From: Agaribacter marinus
GTDB lineage: Bacteria; Pseudomonadota; Gammaproteobacteria; Enterobacterales; Alteromonadaceae
Length of the DNA: 64,000 nt
Assembly (NCBI RefSeq): GCF_030160655.1
Contig: NZ_BSOT01000006.1
Coordinates: 62,001-126,000 of the forward strand
Direction of reading: 5' to 3'
Every line of letters begins with the position of its first letter. The stretch's first letter is position 1. Shown in pieces: positions 8,838-17,112 of this stretch. The notes beneath the pieces are model-generated. The model searched no databases, was not told the origin of the DNA, and was given only the letters and a program-made list of their open reading frames with translations. Made by a program: the position numbers and the translations under genes.

Positions 8838-9241
8838 GTTGTTTTGGTCATAGATGGTTGTTGTATGATCTCATATTTGTTGAAATATAAGTGATTTGAC
8901 GCTGGATGCATTGAATTCATTGTTTTGAGGGTGAGGAGTCGATCTTCCAAGCAGTATTATGTGGGTCTGCTTAAGACAAACATGATCCGATCTACTAAAA
9001 AAACATAGTAGCGGCTTTCTGTAGAGAACTATAATTTATTCCAGTGGGATATTTTAGGAGCGGCAACTTCCAGCTCGTCTTATAGTGTATTAACACCTTC
9101 GGCTTTGCTATTGTATTTTAATAACTCGTTTGGAAGTTAGTGCTGTAACTTCTGACAAGTTTTGATTTATTTTGCCACCAAAGTGGCTTCGCATAAGAAT
9201 GTCTTTCATCACTGAATTAAAGAGTAGAACGGGGAAGTTAG
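8838..9241. other. Intergenic region upstream of the DUF2971 gene
   Basis: This 404-bp stretch lies between the oxidase promoter and the DUF2971 gene. I found no coherent ORF with a ribosome binding site and no clear RNA gene. It marks the left edge of the accessory patch that runs to about 12373. Confidence 0.35.
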
Positions 9242-10228
9242 TTGGCTTTATATCACTATACAAATCTAGACGCGTTAACGAGTATTATTCAAAACAATGA
9301 GTTATGGTTTACGCACATAAACTACATGAATGACAGTCAAGAGTTATATGAAGGTCTAGATAAAATAGTCGATAGGTGGTTATATAAAAGGCGATTAAAA
9401 AGACATATCAAATCCACACAGTTGAACATTCCTCCTGAAGATTTAAGGAAAGAGTTTGAAGCAATGTGGGACAATCGGCTACATCGGGAAATTTATAGAG
9501 AATCTGAAGCTTTTTTGGAGGAAATTGAAAAATTCAGAACAAACTGCAATATTTTCGTTATGTCCTTTAGCGAATCAAGCGACCTCCTTAGTCAGTGGAG
9601 AGGGTATTCAAATTTATCCCAAGGCTATTGTATAGAATTTGACGAAGGCCGTCTAAATGAGCAATTAAATCGGCAACAAAAAATGTTTAATGCTGACGAG
9701 AGTATGCAGTTTAGTTTGCAGCAATGTATGTATAGTGATGAGACTTCAAATAAGTTGATAGAGGAACATAGTGATAAGCTAATGTCAAAAGAGCCCTACG
9801 ACCTTTTAGAAATAAATGAGGATGATTTTGAAAGGTATTACGCGAAATACGACATTCAAAGTAATCTTGTAGAAGACAAGCACTATGCAGTTATATACGA
9901 AAAAGTTCACAATCTGCTATCCAATATATTAATAACGGCCGCCAATATAAAAAATAATTCATTTAGGGAAGAAAAAGAGAAACGAGCAGCAATTTATCTA
10001 TCTAACGAATGCGCCTCACGAGTATCTTATAGAAACAAAAACGGTGTTTTAATACCGTTTTTCAAACTTCCTATAACCGAGAATGTTATAGAGTCGATAA
10101 CCTTAGGTCCAGGACCTAACGCAGAACTAGCTGCTGCGTCATTGGCTCAGTACTTAACACAAAAGTTTGAGAACGCGGATGTGCCGAAAGTACATATCTC
10201 TGAAACGCCATTTAGGGACAGCCTTTGA
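9242..10228 (+). CDS. DUF2971-family protein
   Basis: The protein has 328 residues. It starts at a TTG preceded by a GGGGAAG ribosome binding site at 9231-9237; the first in-frame residues already fit the family, so I keep this rare start. LYHYTNLDALTSIIQNNELW, INYMNDSQE and later FVMSFSESSDLLSQWRGYS are the conserved pieces of DUF2971. The domain resembles an ADP-ribosyltransferase-like 'HYT' fold in its opening motif, but that is only a resemblance. No signal peptide or membrane segment is seen. It is monocistronic and AT-rich by eye, and it lies in an accessory patch, so it is likely to be horizontally acquired. Function is unknown. Confidence 0.75.
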   Translation: MALYHYTNLDALTSIIQNNELWFTHINYMNDSQELYEGLDKIVDRWLYKRRLKRHIKSTQLNIPPEDLRKEFEAMWDNRLHREIYRESEAFLEEIEKFRTNCNIFVMSFSESSDLLSQWRGYSNLSQGYCIEFDEGRLNEQLNRQQKMFNADESMQFSLQQCMYSDETSNKLIEEHSDKLMSKEPYDLLEINEDDFERYYAKYDIQSNLVEDKHYAVIYEKVHNLLSNILITAANIKNNSFREEKEKRAAIYLSNECASRVSYRNKNGVLIPFFKLPITENVIESITLGPGPNAELAAASLAQYLTQKFENADVPKVHISETPFRDSL

Positions 10229-10373
10229 CTCAAAATGCTAAGTAAAGTTTAAATTAGAAATACCAAAATAAAACTACAAACACTATCGAGCGACAAGTCA
10301 ACGTTTTAGATGAATGTAGAGCAGTTGCTCGTGCAAAGCGGTCATTCATAAAATTGCTCTTTATACTAAATAT

Positions 10374-11162
10374 TTACGTTTTCACTATAGATAGATATCG
10401 AATAGCACTAGAGCAATCCTTACCATTGTCCCAGCCATCTTCAACAGCTTCTGCAAGTTGAGTAACAGTGCGACCCTTACTTGATTTTATCGTTGCATCA
10501 GCTCCCTGAGATACGAGCTTTTTAAGCAATTTCGAATTACACTTTTCTAAGTGCATTGGCGAGCCATATTCAGGCTCTTTTGCTCCAAATATCATTAATC
10601 GACACCTAGCATGATTGATATTTGCGCCATGCTTTGCCATCAATGAAATAATCTCGATGTTTTCCGTCATTACAGCATCACAGATAAGGGGAGCATGCGG
10701 TCCTTTAGTGTTTGGATCAGCTCCTTTTTTTAGTAAATATGATATCGCGTTGACATTTTCATTTTGGATTGCTGAAAGCAAGAGTGTTGTGCCGTTTGTA
10801 GCAGTGGCATTGGCGTCTCCCCCATAAGACATTAGTAACTTTAGTACCTTGAGATCTGGGTATTCTCTCGTTGTTGCATAATGAATTGGAGCATACCCAA
10901 TGCCGTTTAACATATTTGGGTTAGCTCCATACTTTAATAGAGTCTCAATAATATCTGTATGTCCCCACTCTACTGCATATTGTAGAGGTGTATCTTTTCT
11001 CTTGTTTTTTGTTGGCTCTTCTACATTAATACCTAAATCTAGTAACTCGACAACTTTCTTGAGATTACCCTCAGATACAGCACTGTGTAATGGTGTAGAG
11101 AACTCGACTGCGACAGTTGAATGAGATAAAAACAATACCATAACAAACGAAAATAATTTCAT
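10374..11162 (-). CDS. Exported ankyrin-repeat protein
   Basis: The protein has 262 residues from the ATG at 11162; a TTG at 11171 is the only earlier alternative. A signal peptide (MKLFSFVMVLFLSHSTVAV) is followed by about six ankyrin repeats. They are recognisable from TPLHSAVSEGNLKKVVELL, TPLQYAVEWGHTDIIETLL, APIHYATT and LLSAIQNENVNAISYLLKKG. Ankyrin repeats bind other proteins, and an exported copy would act in the periplasm. Periplasmic ankyrin proteins are sometimes immunity or catalase-associated proteins, but nothing adjacent supports either. It converges with the DUF2971 gene, so a functional link is unproven. Confidence 0.8.
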   Translation of the reverse strand: MKLFSFVMVLFLSHSTVAVEFSTPLHSAVSEGNLKKVVELLDLGINVEEPTKNKRKDTPLQYAVEWGHTDIIETLLKYGANPNMLNGIGYAPIHYATTREYPDLKVLKLLMSYGGDANATATNGTTLLLSAIQNENVNAISYLLKKGADPNTKGPHAPLICDAVMTENIEIISLMAKHGANINHARCRLMIFGAKEPEYGSPMHLEKCNSKLLKKLVSQGADATIKSSKGRTVTQLAEAVEDGWDNGKDCSSAIRYLSIVKT

Positions 11163-11278
11163 AGAGATCAATGTACTTTAACTTTTAGAATTACTTTAGC
11201 AATTCATGGAGAAACAGTCATTTACATTTGGTAGTTCTATATCCACTCTTTTTTGTCATTGAGAACTACTACCCAATG

Positions 11279-11300
11279 GCCGCTCAATGTAAAGAGCGGC
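11279..11300. repeat. 7-bp inverted repeat downstream of hipB
   Basis: GCCGCTC (11279-11285) pairs with GAGCGGC (11294-11300) across 8 nt. It lies after the hipB stop but has no T-run. It may be a weak terminator or a remnant of a dispersed intergenic repeat. Confidence 0.35.
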
Positions 11301-11367
11301 TGTTCAATACTCATGTTGTGAATGACGCTACGTTGTCAACGACGATGTGAGTCTGCAACATTAGTAT

Positions 11368-11649
11368 TTATAACTCTCGACGAACCGCCCTAACACTTAA
11401 TTGAAATCCGCCCGGCGCTAAAATTTTATTCAACACCGAGAATCGAGGGTCTGTATTGCCTTTTTCAATATCACGGAGTGTTTTGTCTGATACTTTGATA
11501 AATTTGGCATATTGAGTTTGCGTCATGCCATATAACCTAGTTCGAACTTGTTTGACTAATTCGCCGATGGTAATTATATTTTTAATGAGATCTGTTTCTA
11601 GTTCAGCGAGAATCTGTTTTCGTTCCTCGGCAGATAAGTTAACCATCAT
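11368..11649 (-). CDS. HipB-like antitoxin/regulator (probably orphaned)
   Basis: The protein has 93 residues with a helix-turn-helix of the Xre/HipB type: RTRLYGMTQTQYAKFIKVSD then KTLRDIEKGNTDPRFSVLNK, residues 36-75. It ends in a basic, strand-like tail. In HipBA modules HipB binds operators and HipA, which represses the operon and blocks the kinase. The ORF overlaps the end of the hipA remnant by 11 bp and has a GGGAG ribosome binding site. The order is hipA then hipB, reversed relative to E. coli. Because hipA is broken, HipB may survive only as a DNA-binding regulator acting on the palindrome upstream. Confidence 0.75.
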   Translation of the reverse strand: MMVNLSAEERKQILAELETDLIKNIITIGELVKQVRTRLYGMTQTQYAKFIKVSDKTLRDIEKGNTDPRFSVLNKILAPGGFQLSVRAVRREL

Positions 11650-12299
11650 ACACTCCCATTTCTGCTAATTTTTTCTTTATGTTATGAAAACCAATTGCAG
11701 GGAAATTTAAGATCTCAGCTGGACAATTTAGGTGTTGTAATAGCGCTGGTAAGTCACTTAACTTTTCTGCTAGTTGTTTCAAAAATAAAACCAATTCTTC
11801 AGGGTCGCAAAAAACCGAAAGCGATTGGGCTACTTTCGCAAAGTTAATCTGTCCACCTGTTTCACAATTATTACCCCATTTAAATAAACGCGTAACCAAC
11901 TCGGGATCAGCTTTCATGGGAGCAAAGTCATAAATAGGCGCAAAACGAATATCACCATCAAATTTTAAGAAGGAAATATTTCGTCCATGGTTATCCGAAT
12001 TTCCAAATACATGGTTCAAAAAGTCACGGGTGACATACATGCGTTAATCAGCAAAGCATAATTTTGCTGAAACTTGCTTGCAGAGCTGGCCAGTGTGGGT
12101 AATCAGTTGGGATTATACCTATTGGCGCATTCATGCTGCATGCCCAGCTGTCTCTTGTATCATAATTGGCTGCGGCTGCAATATAGTCGGGATTATATGA
12201 TAAAGAACAACTTGCACTGAGTTGTTCTCCGGAGAAACTCAGTGTAGCGGCATCCCACCATTTCCCCTGATTAAATAATTGTAGTGTTACGGTTTGCAT
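11639..12299 (-). pseudogene. hipA toxin kinase remnant with large internal loss
   Basis: Two fragments in different frames remain of a protein that is normally about 400-440 residues. Fragment one (12299-12048, 83 residues) is the N-terminal coupling domain, ending shortly after PIGIIPTDYPHWPALQ. Fragment two (12040-11639) begins at the catalytic loop (DFLNHVFGNSDNHGRN) and keeps IRFAPIYDFAPMK, which are the catalytic Asp and metal-binding Asp motifs. The ATP-binding and P-loop portion, roughly 200-250 residues, is missing. The two pieces are only 7 bp apart, so this is a deletion plus frameshift and not a simple point mutation. The kinase cannot be active as encoded. Confidence 0.75.
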
Positions 12300-12318
12300 G
12301 ATTGATTAAGTAGTTTGT

Positions 12319-12373
12319 TACCGTTTATTTGAATATACTAGCATTTTTCCGGTAGATATCTACCGTTTATTTG
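12319..12373. promoter_or_regulatory. Operator region of the hipA-hipB locus
   Basis: A perfect 16-bp palindrome CGGTAGATATCTACCG (12350-12365) sits upstream of hipA. The 13-bp direct repeat TACCGTTTATTTG occurs at 12319-12331 and 12361-12373, exactly 42 bp (four helical turns) apart. A degenerate inverted copy (AAATAAACTACCG) follows near 12395-12408. This is the arrangement expected for cooperative HipB binding. Confidence 0.6.
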
Positions 12374-12776
12374 TTTGTCGATATGAATTTTCGGAAATAA
12401 ACTACCGACAGAACGGCGACGGTACTGGATGGTGATTGATTCGTTTATACATAGGTAAACTGCTACGGCGTCGTTTCAGTTGTTTCCCCTATGTTTAGTT
12501 TTAACATTCGGTGAAAGAATTAGTGCTTCTATCCTGTCAGATAAGCCATACACTTTTTATTCCGGCTGTGTATTTGGCAGTCTGAAGTACGGTGTTGTAT
12601 AGCTAATGTACTCGTATCAATAGATTCAACCATTACATTGGTGTTTAGTTACGTTTAGTTTATATTAAGCCCCGAATAAATCGCACACACAAACATTCTT
12701 GCGAATCCTATTTAGTACATCCCTGTCATAATAATCGATGGGTTTACATTCATATTAATTGGAGAAGTAGTCGCTA
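12374..12776. other. Intergenic region between hip operator and GH16 gene
   Basis: This 403-bp region probably contains the GH16 promoter. One imperfect inverted repeat is visible: CATAGG/CCTATG at 12450-12455 and 12488-12493, plus AAAC/GTTT inside it. I see no ORF with a ribosome binding site. The GH16 start has AATTGGAG about 12 bp upstream. Confidence 0.35.
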
Positions 12777-14072
12777 ATGTCAAAAGTTTTTTTAGCACAC
12801 CCAAAAGTTCTTATCTTGCCAGTTGTAGCACTCTCACTAAGCGGATGCGGCGGTGGAGGCAGTTCTGGTAACAATGAGCCGACGGTACCTGAAACAGTAA
12901 ATACCATGCCTGTAGCAAATGACGATCAACTTGTGGTTGATGAAAATAGTACGCCGGGCGTGTCTAATCAACATGATGTATCCACAAATGATCAGCTTGG
13001 CGCAAATGGTGGGGACAGTGACAACTACAGTTTATCAAGTGCACCTACCAATGGGTCTGTCATTGAAATAAGTGATGGCGTATTTGAATATGTGCCCAAT
13101 GCAGATTTTTTTGGTTCAGACAGTTTTGTCTATACCATTACTGATGTAGACGGTGATTCGCAAACCGCGACCGTCTCTGTAACGGTCAATGAAGTGCTTG
13201 TTAACAATGGCCCAACTGCCGACGATTTTAACAACATGGATCCCGCATTTCCTTCTTTTGTGTCGATTGATGACACCACGCCAGTCGGTAAAAAATGGGT
13301 CAAGTTTGATGCCATGTCTGATGAGTTCGATGAGTTTGATTCATCTAAATGGTTTAATTCTACCTGGAACTATGGCGTACCTGTCTTTATGTCAAATACT
13401 AGTGAAAACTCGGGCGTAAGCGATGGAAAGTTATGGATTAAGGCGACCTTAAACGAGGCAAATCCAGAGGATCGTTGGTTTCAGACGGCAAGAATACATA
13501 GTCGAACCAAAGCGAAATACCCGATGTATACAGAAGCGAGAATTAAAACGGCACATATCTCTGCCTACAATACGTATTGGTTAAACAACGGGAATATTGA
13601 TAACCGAGATGAGATTGATGTTATTGAAAACAATTCAAAGCCATCATGTAATTGCCAGCCTGATTTCCCCAATCAAATGAACTCACAGTACTTTCAGGCT
13701 GATGAGACTAAAGTTCCACAAACCGTTAGAGAAAAAGGCAATTACCTAAGATCCAATTTGTTAGAAGCCAACCCACTGCGAGATAAAGGTTGGAATGAGG
13801 ACTATCATATCTATGGCGTATGGTGGAAAGACGAAAAAAATATTCAATTCTATTTGAATGGTGAGCCTGCAGGCAGTGTGCTGGTGGGTGACCATAATGA
13901 TGGCAGAATATATGAACGTGAATTTACCAGGGACTTAGAAATTATTTTCGACTTATGGACCAATGAAGCTGATTGGTTAGGCGGTTTGCCGCCAAAATCT
14001 GATTTAGCAGACGATACCATTAATACTATGCGTATTGACTGGGTCAGAACATGGAAATTAGAGGACGAATAA
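12777..14072 (+). CDS. GH16-family glycoside hydrolase lipoprotein, agarase-like
   Basis: The protein has 431 residues. A lipoprotein signal (VVALSLSGC, Cys near residue 24) is followed by a Gly/Ser linker. Next comes an Ig/cadherin-like domain at about residues 40-140 (PVANDDQLVVDENS, VFEYVPNADFFGSDSFVYTI). The GH16 domain runs from about 170 to the end. Its catalytic motif EIDVIE (near residue 281) has the beta-bulge spacing ExDxxE, with the first Glu as nucleophile and the last as acid/base, typical of agarases, porphyranases and related enzymes. It should hydrolyse an algal galactan at the cell surface. The exact substrate is not decidable here, and no sulfatase, SusC/D or TonB receptor gene adjoins it. 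Confidence 0.82.
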   Translation: MSKVFLAHPKVLILPVVALSLSGCGGGGSSGNNEPTVPETVNTMPVANDDQLVVDENSTPGVSNQHDVSTNDQLGANGGDSDNYSLSSAPTNGSVIEISDGVFEYVPNADFFGSDSFVYTITDVDGDSQTATVSVTVNEVLVNNGPTADDFNNMDPAFPSFVSIDDTTPVGKKWVKFDAMSDEFDEFDSSKWFNSTWNYGVPVFMSNTSENSGVSDGKLWIKATLNEANPEDRWFQTARIHSRTKAKYPMYTEARIKTAHISAYNTYWLNNGNIDNRDEIDVIENNSKPSCNCQPDFPNQMNSQYFQADETKVPQTVREKGNYLRSNLLEANPLRDKGWNEDYHIYGVWWKDEKNIQFYLNGEPAGSVLVGDHNDGRIYEREFTRDLEIIFDLWTNEADWLGGLPPKSDLADDTINTMRIDWVRTWKLEDE

Positions 14073-14227
14073 AACCTTTGTATTTGGGCACAAGCGCGTC
14101 AGTTAAGGTGTGCTTGTGCTGTATAGTTTGTTCACGATGCACTAACTTAGGCTCATTTGCGACGATGACAGATTGGGTTTCTCGACTGAAAGATGAGCAG
14201 GTAAGCCCTTAAGCAAAGGTCTTACCA

Positions 14228-14698
14228 TCAACACCCATCGCTAAATATTTCTACCCGTGCTGCCCTATCTGACCTCGCTGAAGTATAGCGAACACGACAG
14301 TCACTTGGATCTTGGGCGTTTCTTAAGCGCACGTCTATTGCCCCTAACTGCCCGGCACAATTGCCACCAATCCATTGATAACTATCATCATCTGCAGTTA
14401 CTGCCCTTGCAATGCCACTCGGGTGAGGGCAAGGGTAACCGCATCGCAGTGTGATGGTTTGTCCACCCATTTCAATGGTTGGATCGCTGGCACAGTCCGT
14501 TTTGTTGTCTATTTCCGCTTTGTAGTTTGCTAAGTTTGCAGCTGTGCGCATACTTCCCGCTAGTGATTCTAGTTTTGCTATTCTTGCGTCAACACTCACA
14601 TCGATAAACTTAGGTGCAGCGATGACCGCAATTACGCCTAGGATGACAATCACAATTATCAATTCAATCAGTGTAAACCCGTGATACTTGGCTAGCAT
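14228..14698 (-). CDS. MSHA-type type IV pseudopilin
   Basis: The protein has 156 residues. The short leader MLAKYHG is followed by FTLIELIIVIVILGVIAVIA, the class III prepilin signal with the conserved Glu at mature position 5, which is processed by PilD. The C-terminal domain has cysteine pairs (CGYPCPHP, and CRVRYTS with the final SDGC) that would form disulphide loops, as in MshA-like pilins. It is isolated from an msh operon, so it may be an extra minor pilin or a T2SS-like pseudopilin. It is encoded alone, 90 bp downstream of the immunity-family gene on the same strand. Confidence 0.8.
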   Translation of the reverse strand: MLAKYHGFTLIELIIVIVILGVIAVIAAPKFIDVSVDARIAKLESLAGSMRTAANLANYKAEIDNKTDCASDPTIEMGGQTITLRCGYPCPHPSGIARAVTADDDSYQWIGGNCAGQLGAIDVRLRNAQDPSDCRVRYTSARSDRAARVEIFSDGC

Positions 14699-14788
14699 GC
14701 TTGATTTCCAACAATATTTTTACTCAATACTCATATATCGGAACAGATGCAATAAACCTGTATACAACATTGTTGCAAAGTGGACGAC

Positions 14789-15058
14789 TTAGGTAGCCTT
14801 TATGTCAGATTTTACTTTATCTTTGTAGCGCTCAAATACTTTGCCAGTACACGCCCACACTAACAATCCACTCCATGCAATGAGAGAAAAGCCTGCAGGA
14901 ATACACGCAACTAAGATATATTTGGCGTGGGAAGGATTGAGTACCACAGCGATCATTGCGGGTAAGAACCATACCGCGATGACTAAAATACTAATAAGTG
15001 CAATCTGAAGCATCGTTAATCCAGCGAGCTGGGCTAAAAAGTTATTTATGGTTTCCAT
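14789..15058 (-). CDS. Superinfection-immunity-family small membrane protein
   Basis: The protein has 89 residues and two membrane segments (residues 17-40 and about 48-72). The pattern WFLPAMIAVVLNPSHAKYIL and then SLIAWSGLLVWACTGK matches the superinfection immunity protein family (FLPxxIA…W…LVWA). The family is named after a phage T4 Imm-like protein, but most chromosomal members have no demonstrated immunity role. It sits between a pseudopilin and an ECF sigma locus with no phage genes nearby, so I assign the family and leave function open. Confidence 0.7.
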   Translation of the reverse strand: METINNFLAQLAGLTMLQIALISILVIAVWFLPAMIAVVLNPSHAKYILVACIPAGFSLIAWSGLLVWACTGKVFERYKDKVKSDIKAT

Positions 15059-15145
15059 CGGTGTATTCCTATGTAAAGTTAAACCTAGTCTTTCTTCTTA
15101 GCTATGTAGTCTCGGCATATTTTGTTTTATTACATTAATCGAATA

Positions 15146-15730
15146 TTAATTTGTGACTTTTGCTTCTAAGGCTTTTACTTCATTAAGAAAGCGCTTTTCG
15201 CGTTTATATGCCCAGATTCCCCAAAGAGAGAACCAAATAATAAAAATACATATTCTGACAGCTGCGCCAATCACCTCGTCTTCACCAAAATAAAGTTGCA
15301 TTAATACGACCGCAATTCCGCCACTTGCAGCAATCCAACCTAGGTGCATACTTAAATTAGCTATGCGCGCATTGTTCCGTAGTTGTTGAAGACAAGCATT
15401 TATATATTCGGTTGTGTTATTAAATTGGCCGAAAGCAGAGTGCCAGCGTAATTTAATGAAATACACAGAAATCGTTGTTGCAACACTCGCACAGACTAAA
15501 AAGAATATTTTTAACAATGTGCTAAGCTCTATGCCTACACTTAGGATCACTAGCCAAGGCAGTATTGAGAGTAAATCAATGGAGATATAGAAGCGTTGTT
15601 TTCGCCGCTGTGATTTAGCCAAGTTAACAATTTCTTCTACATTTACATTCAATGCAGGCTGCTGCTGCCATAACGCAGCCAGCTCATTATTGTCCTCGAC
15701 AGAGGGTAAGGCATCGCTATTATTCGTCAT
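15146..15730 (-). CDS. Membrane partner of the ECF sigma factor (possible anti-sigma)
   Basis: The protein has 194 residues. The cytoplasmic N-terminus runs to about residue 45, followed by basic KSQRRKQRF. Then come four membrane segments in two hairpins (about 50-70, 75-95, 125-145 and 155-175) and a charged tail. The start overlaps the sigma gene stop by 11 bp, so the two are translationally coupled. A membrane protein coupled to an ECF sigma gene is usually an anti-sigma factor. However, I see no zinc-binding anti-sigma HxxxCxxC motif, so this would be a non-ZAS type. The assignment rests on context. Confidence 0.6.
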   Translation of the reverse strand: MTNNSDALPSVEDNNELAALWQQQPALNVNVEEIVNLAKSQRRKQRFYISIDLLSILPWLVILSVGIELSTLLKIFFLVCASVATTISVYFIKLRWHSAFGQFNNTTEYINACLQQLRNNARIANLSMHLGWIAASGGIAVVLMQLYFGEDEVIGAAVRICIFIIWFSLWGIWAYKREKRFLNEVKALEAKVTN

Positions 15731-16229
15731 GGCTCAATTGCCTCCTTAAACTTTGTTTCGTGCGAGTAATCAGTACACCAACGTTTGATACATTTAAACC
15801 GGTGACCTCGCTGATTTCTTGATAAGTTAAACCTTCCATAAACAAGGTTATTACTTGCCTGGCTGGTAGTTTTAGTGCTCGGATAGCTATCAATAAGGTA
15901 CTTAGTTGCTGATTTTGAATCAGCATTTGGTCGTGATTATTTTCAGCCGAACTTTCGTCTATTATCGATTGTTCAACACTGTCTTGGGCATGTGTTTTGA
16001 GTGTTTTGGCTTCTTTTATCACGTGGGTAATTGCTCTATTATGCGCAATCCGCAGTATGTAGGTCTTAATACTGGCATCACCTTTGTAACGCTGAACGCC
16101 TTGCCAAACAGCAATGCATATCTCTTGGTAAAGTTCTTGGCGTAAACTTAAGCTGGCTTCATAGCTTGCCGCTACCCGAGAAAGCAAGGCAGCGTACTCG
16201 TCCATAAGGTCGTCGAATTTGGGTGTCAC
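15720..16229 (-). CDS. ECF-type RNA polymerase sigma factor
   Basis: The protein has 169 residues. Region 2 is at about residues 8-75 (LYQEICIAVWQGVQRYKGD, KTYILRIAHNRAITHV). Region 4 is at about 105-165 (ALKLPARQVITLFMEGLTYQ, EISEVTGLNVSNVGVLITRT), with the helix-turn-helix that reads the -35 element. There is no sigma region 1 or 3, so it is an ECF (group 4) sigma. It is followed by a coupled membrane protein. Its target promoters are unknown; ECF factors usually activate their own promoter upstream (16230-16336). Confidence 0.88.
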   Translation of the reverse strand: MTPKFDDLMDEYAALLSRVAASYEASLSLRQELYQEICIAVWQGVQRYKGDASIKTYILRIAHNRAITHVIKEAKTLKTHAQDSVEQSIIDESSAENNHDQMLIQNQQLSTLLIAIRALKLPARQVITLFMEGLTYQEISEVTGLNVSNVGVLITRTKQSLRRQLSHDE

Positions 16230-16336
16230 TACTGGTCCGTATCCAAGCGTTTTTGTTAATAGTCTTTTAGTATTTGATTTTCTTACATGTTGTCTAAAAT
16301 AATGACTATTTTCTTAACACAGGTATAAAAAATGCG

Positions 16337-17086
16337 CTATTTGCACGAATCAAACCGGCAATATATATCACCAGAAAAAATACCCTTTTTAAACTGTTTG
16401 ATATCGTTAACGACTTGATGATCATCTACCCAATGGTCAAAGCGCATTTGAAAGGTTTCTTTGTAAGACCAGTTGAAATGCTTATAACCAAGAGATTTGA
16501 GTACATCTAAACACTCTTGCATGCGTGTTTCACTGAAACTGAGAAACTCAAACGAGATATATGGGAGGGCTACCGACAAGCCTTTTAATACTTGCAACTC
16601 AAAGCCTTCTACATCAATTTTACAAAAGTGTGGCGTACCATATTTCTGAATCATTGCATCGAGCGTTGAAGTCTCAATTGTTATTTTTTTATCAAACTCA
16701 ATGCGTAAATTAGACGCTGCTGTGAGTTCTTTTTCCCAGTCATTACCGGCTAACGTCGATAAGGTGGGAAACAAGGTGCTTATGGCGAGGGTTGCGTTTC
16801 CTGGTGCTTCGCCTAAGCCAACTCTTTCTAAATTGAATTGAGTATTGGCTGCAAATTTCTGGGAAAGGTAGTCAGCAAAGTTAGGTTGAGGTTCAAATGC
16901 GACAACCCGAGCGTTAAGCCTTAGCCATGTGTCGGCACGATCGCCAAGATGAGAACCCACATCAAAGCACAAATCACCGTTGCCAATGAAATTAGCATAA
17001 AATTTCTGTTTACGACGATGCTTTATGGGGTTCCACTCATAAAGCAATTTGGAAAGTAACCAGCCTAGTTTTGATTTGACACTCAT
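16337..17086 (-). CDS. FkbM-family SAM-dependent methyltransferase
   Basis: The protein has 249 residues. LCFDVGSHLGDRADTWLRL (about 37-55) is the SAM-binding motif I. VVAFEPQPNFADYL follows, and FCKIDVEGFELQVLKGL (about 145-162) is the conserved FkbM (Methyltransf_21) block. The family O-methylates sugars and hydroxyls in natural products and surface glycans. It is 26 bp downstream of the PTPS-like gene on the same strand, so it is probably the last gene of the seven-gene operon that begins at 22809. It could act as a tailoring enzyme on the product of that cluster. Confidence 0.82.
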   Translation of the reverse strand: MSVKSKLGWLLSKLLYEWNPIKHRRKQKFYANFIGNGDLCFDVGSHLGDRADTWLRLNARVVAFEPQPNFADYLSQKFAANTQFNLERVGLGEAPGNATLAISTLFPTLSTLAGNDWEKELTAASNLRIEFDKKITIETSTLDAMIQKYGTPHFCKIDVEGFELQVLKGLSVALPYISFEFLSFSETRMQECLDVLKSLGYKHFNWSYKETFQMRFDHWVDDHQVVNDIKQFKKGIFSGDIYCRFDSCK

Positions 17087-17112
17087 AATAACCTATTTAG
17101 TACTTACAGGAG

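Noticed and set aside
10310-10370. GAATG/CATTC and GAGCA/TGCTC inverted pieces after the DUF2971 gene
   Set aside because: They are short and imperfect. They may be a remnant of a dispersed intergenic repeat, but nothing supports a functional call.
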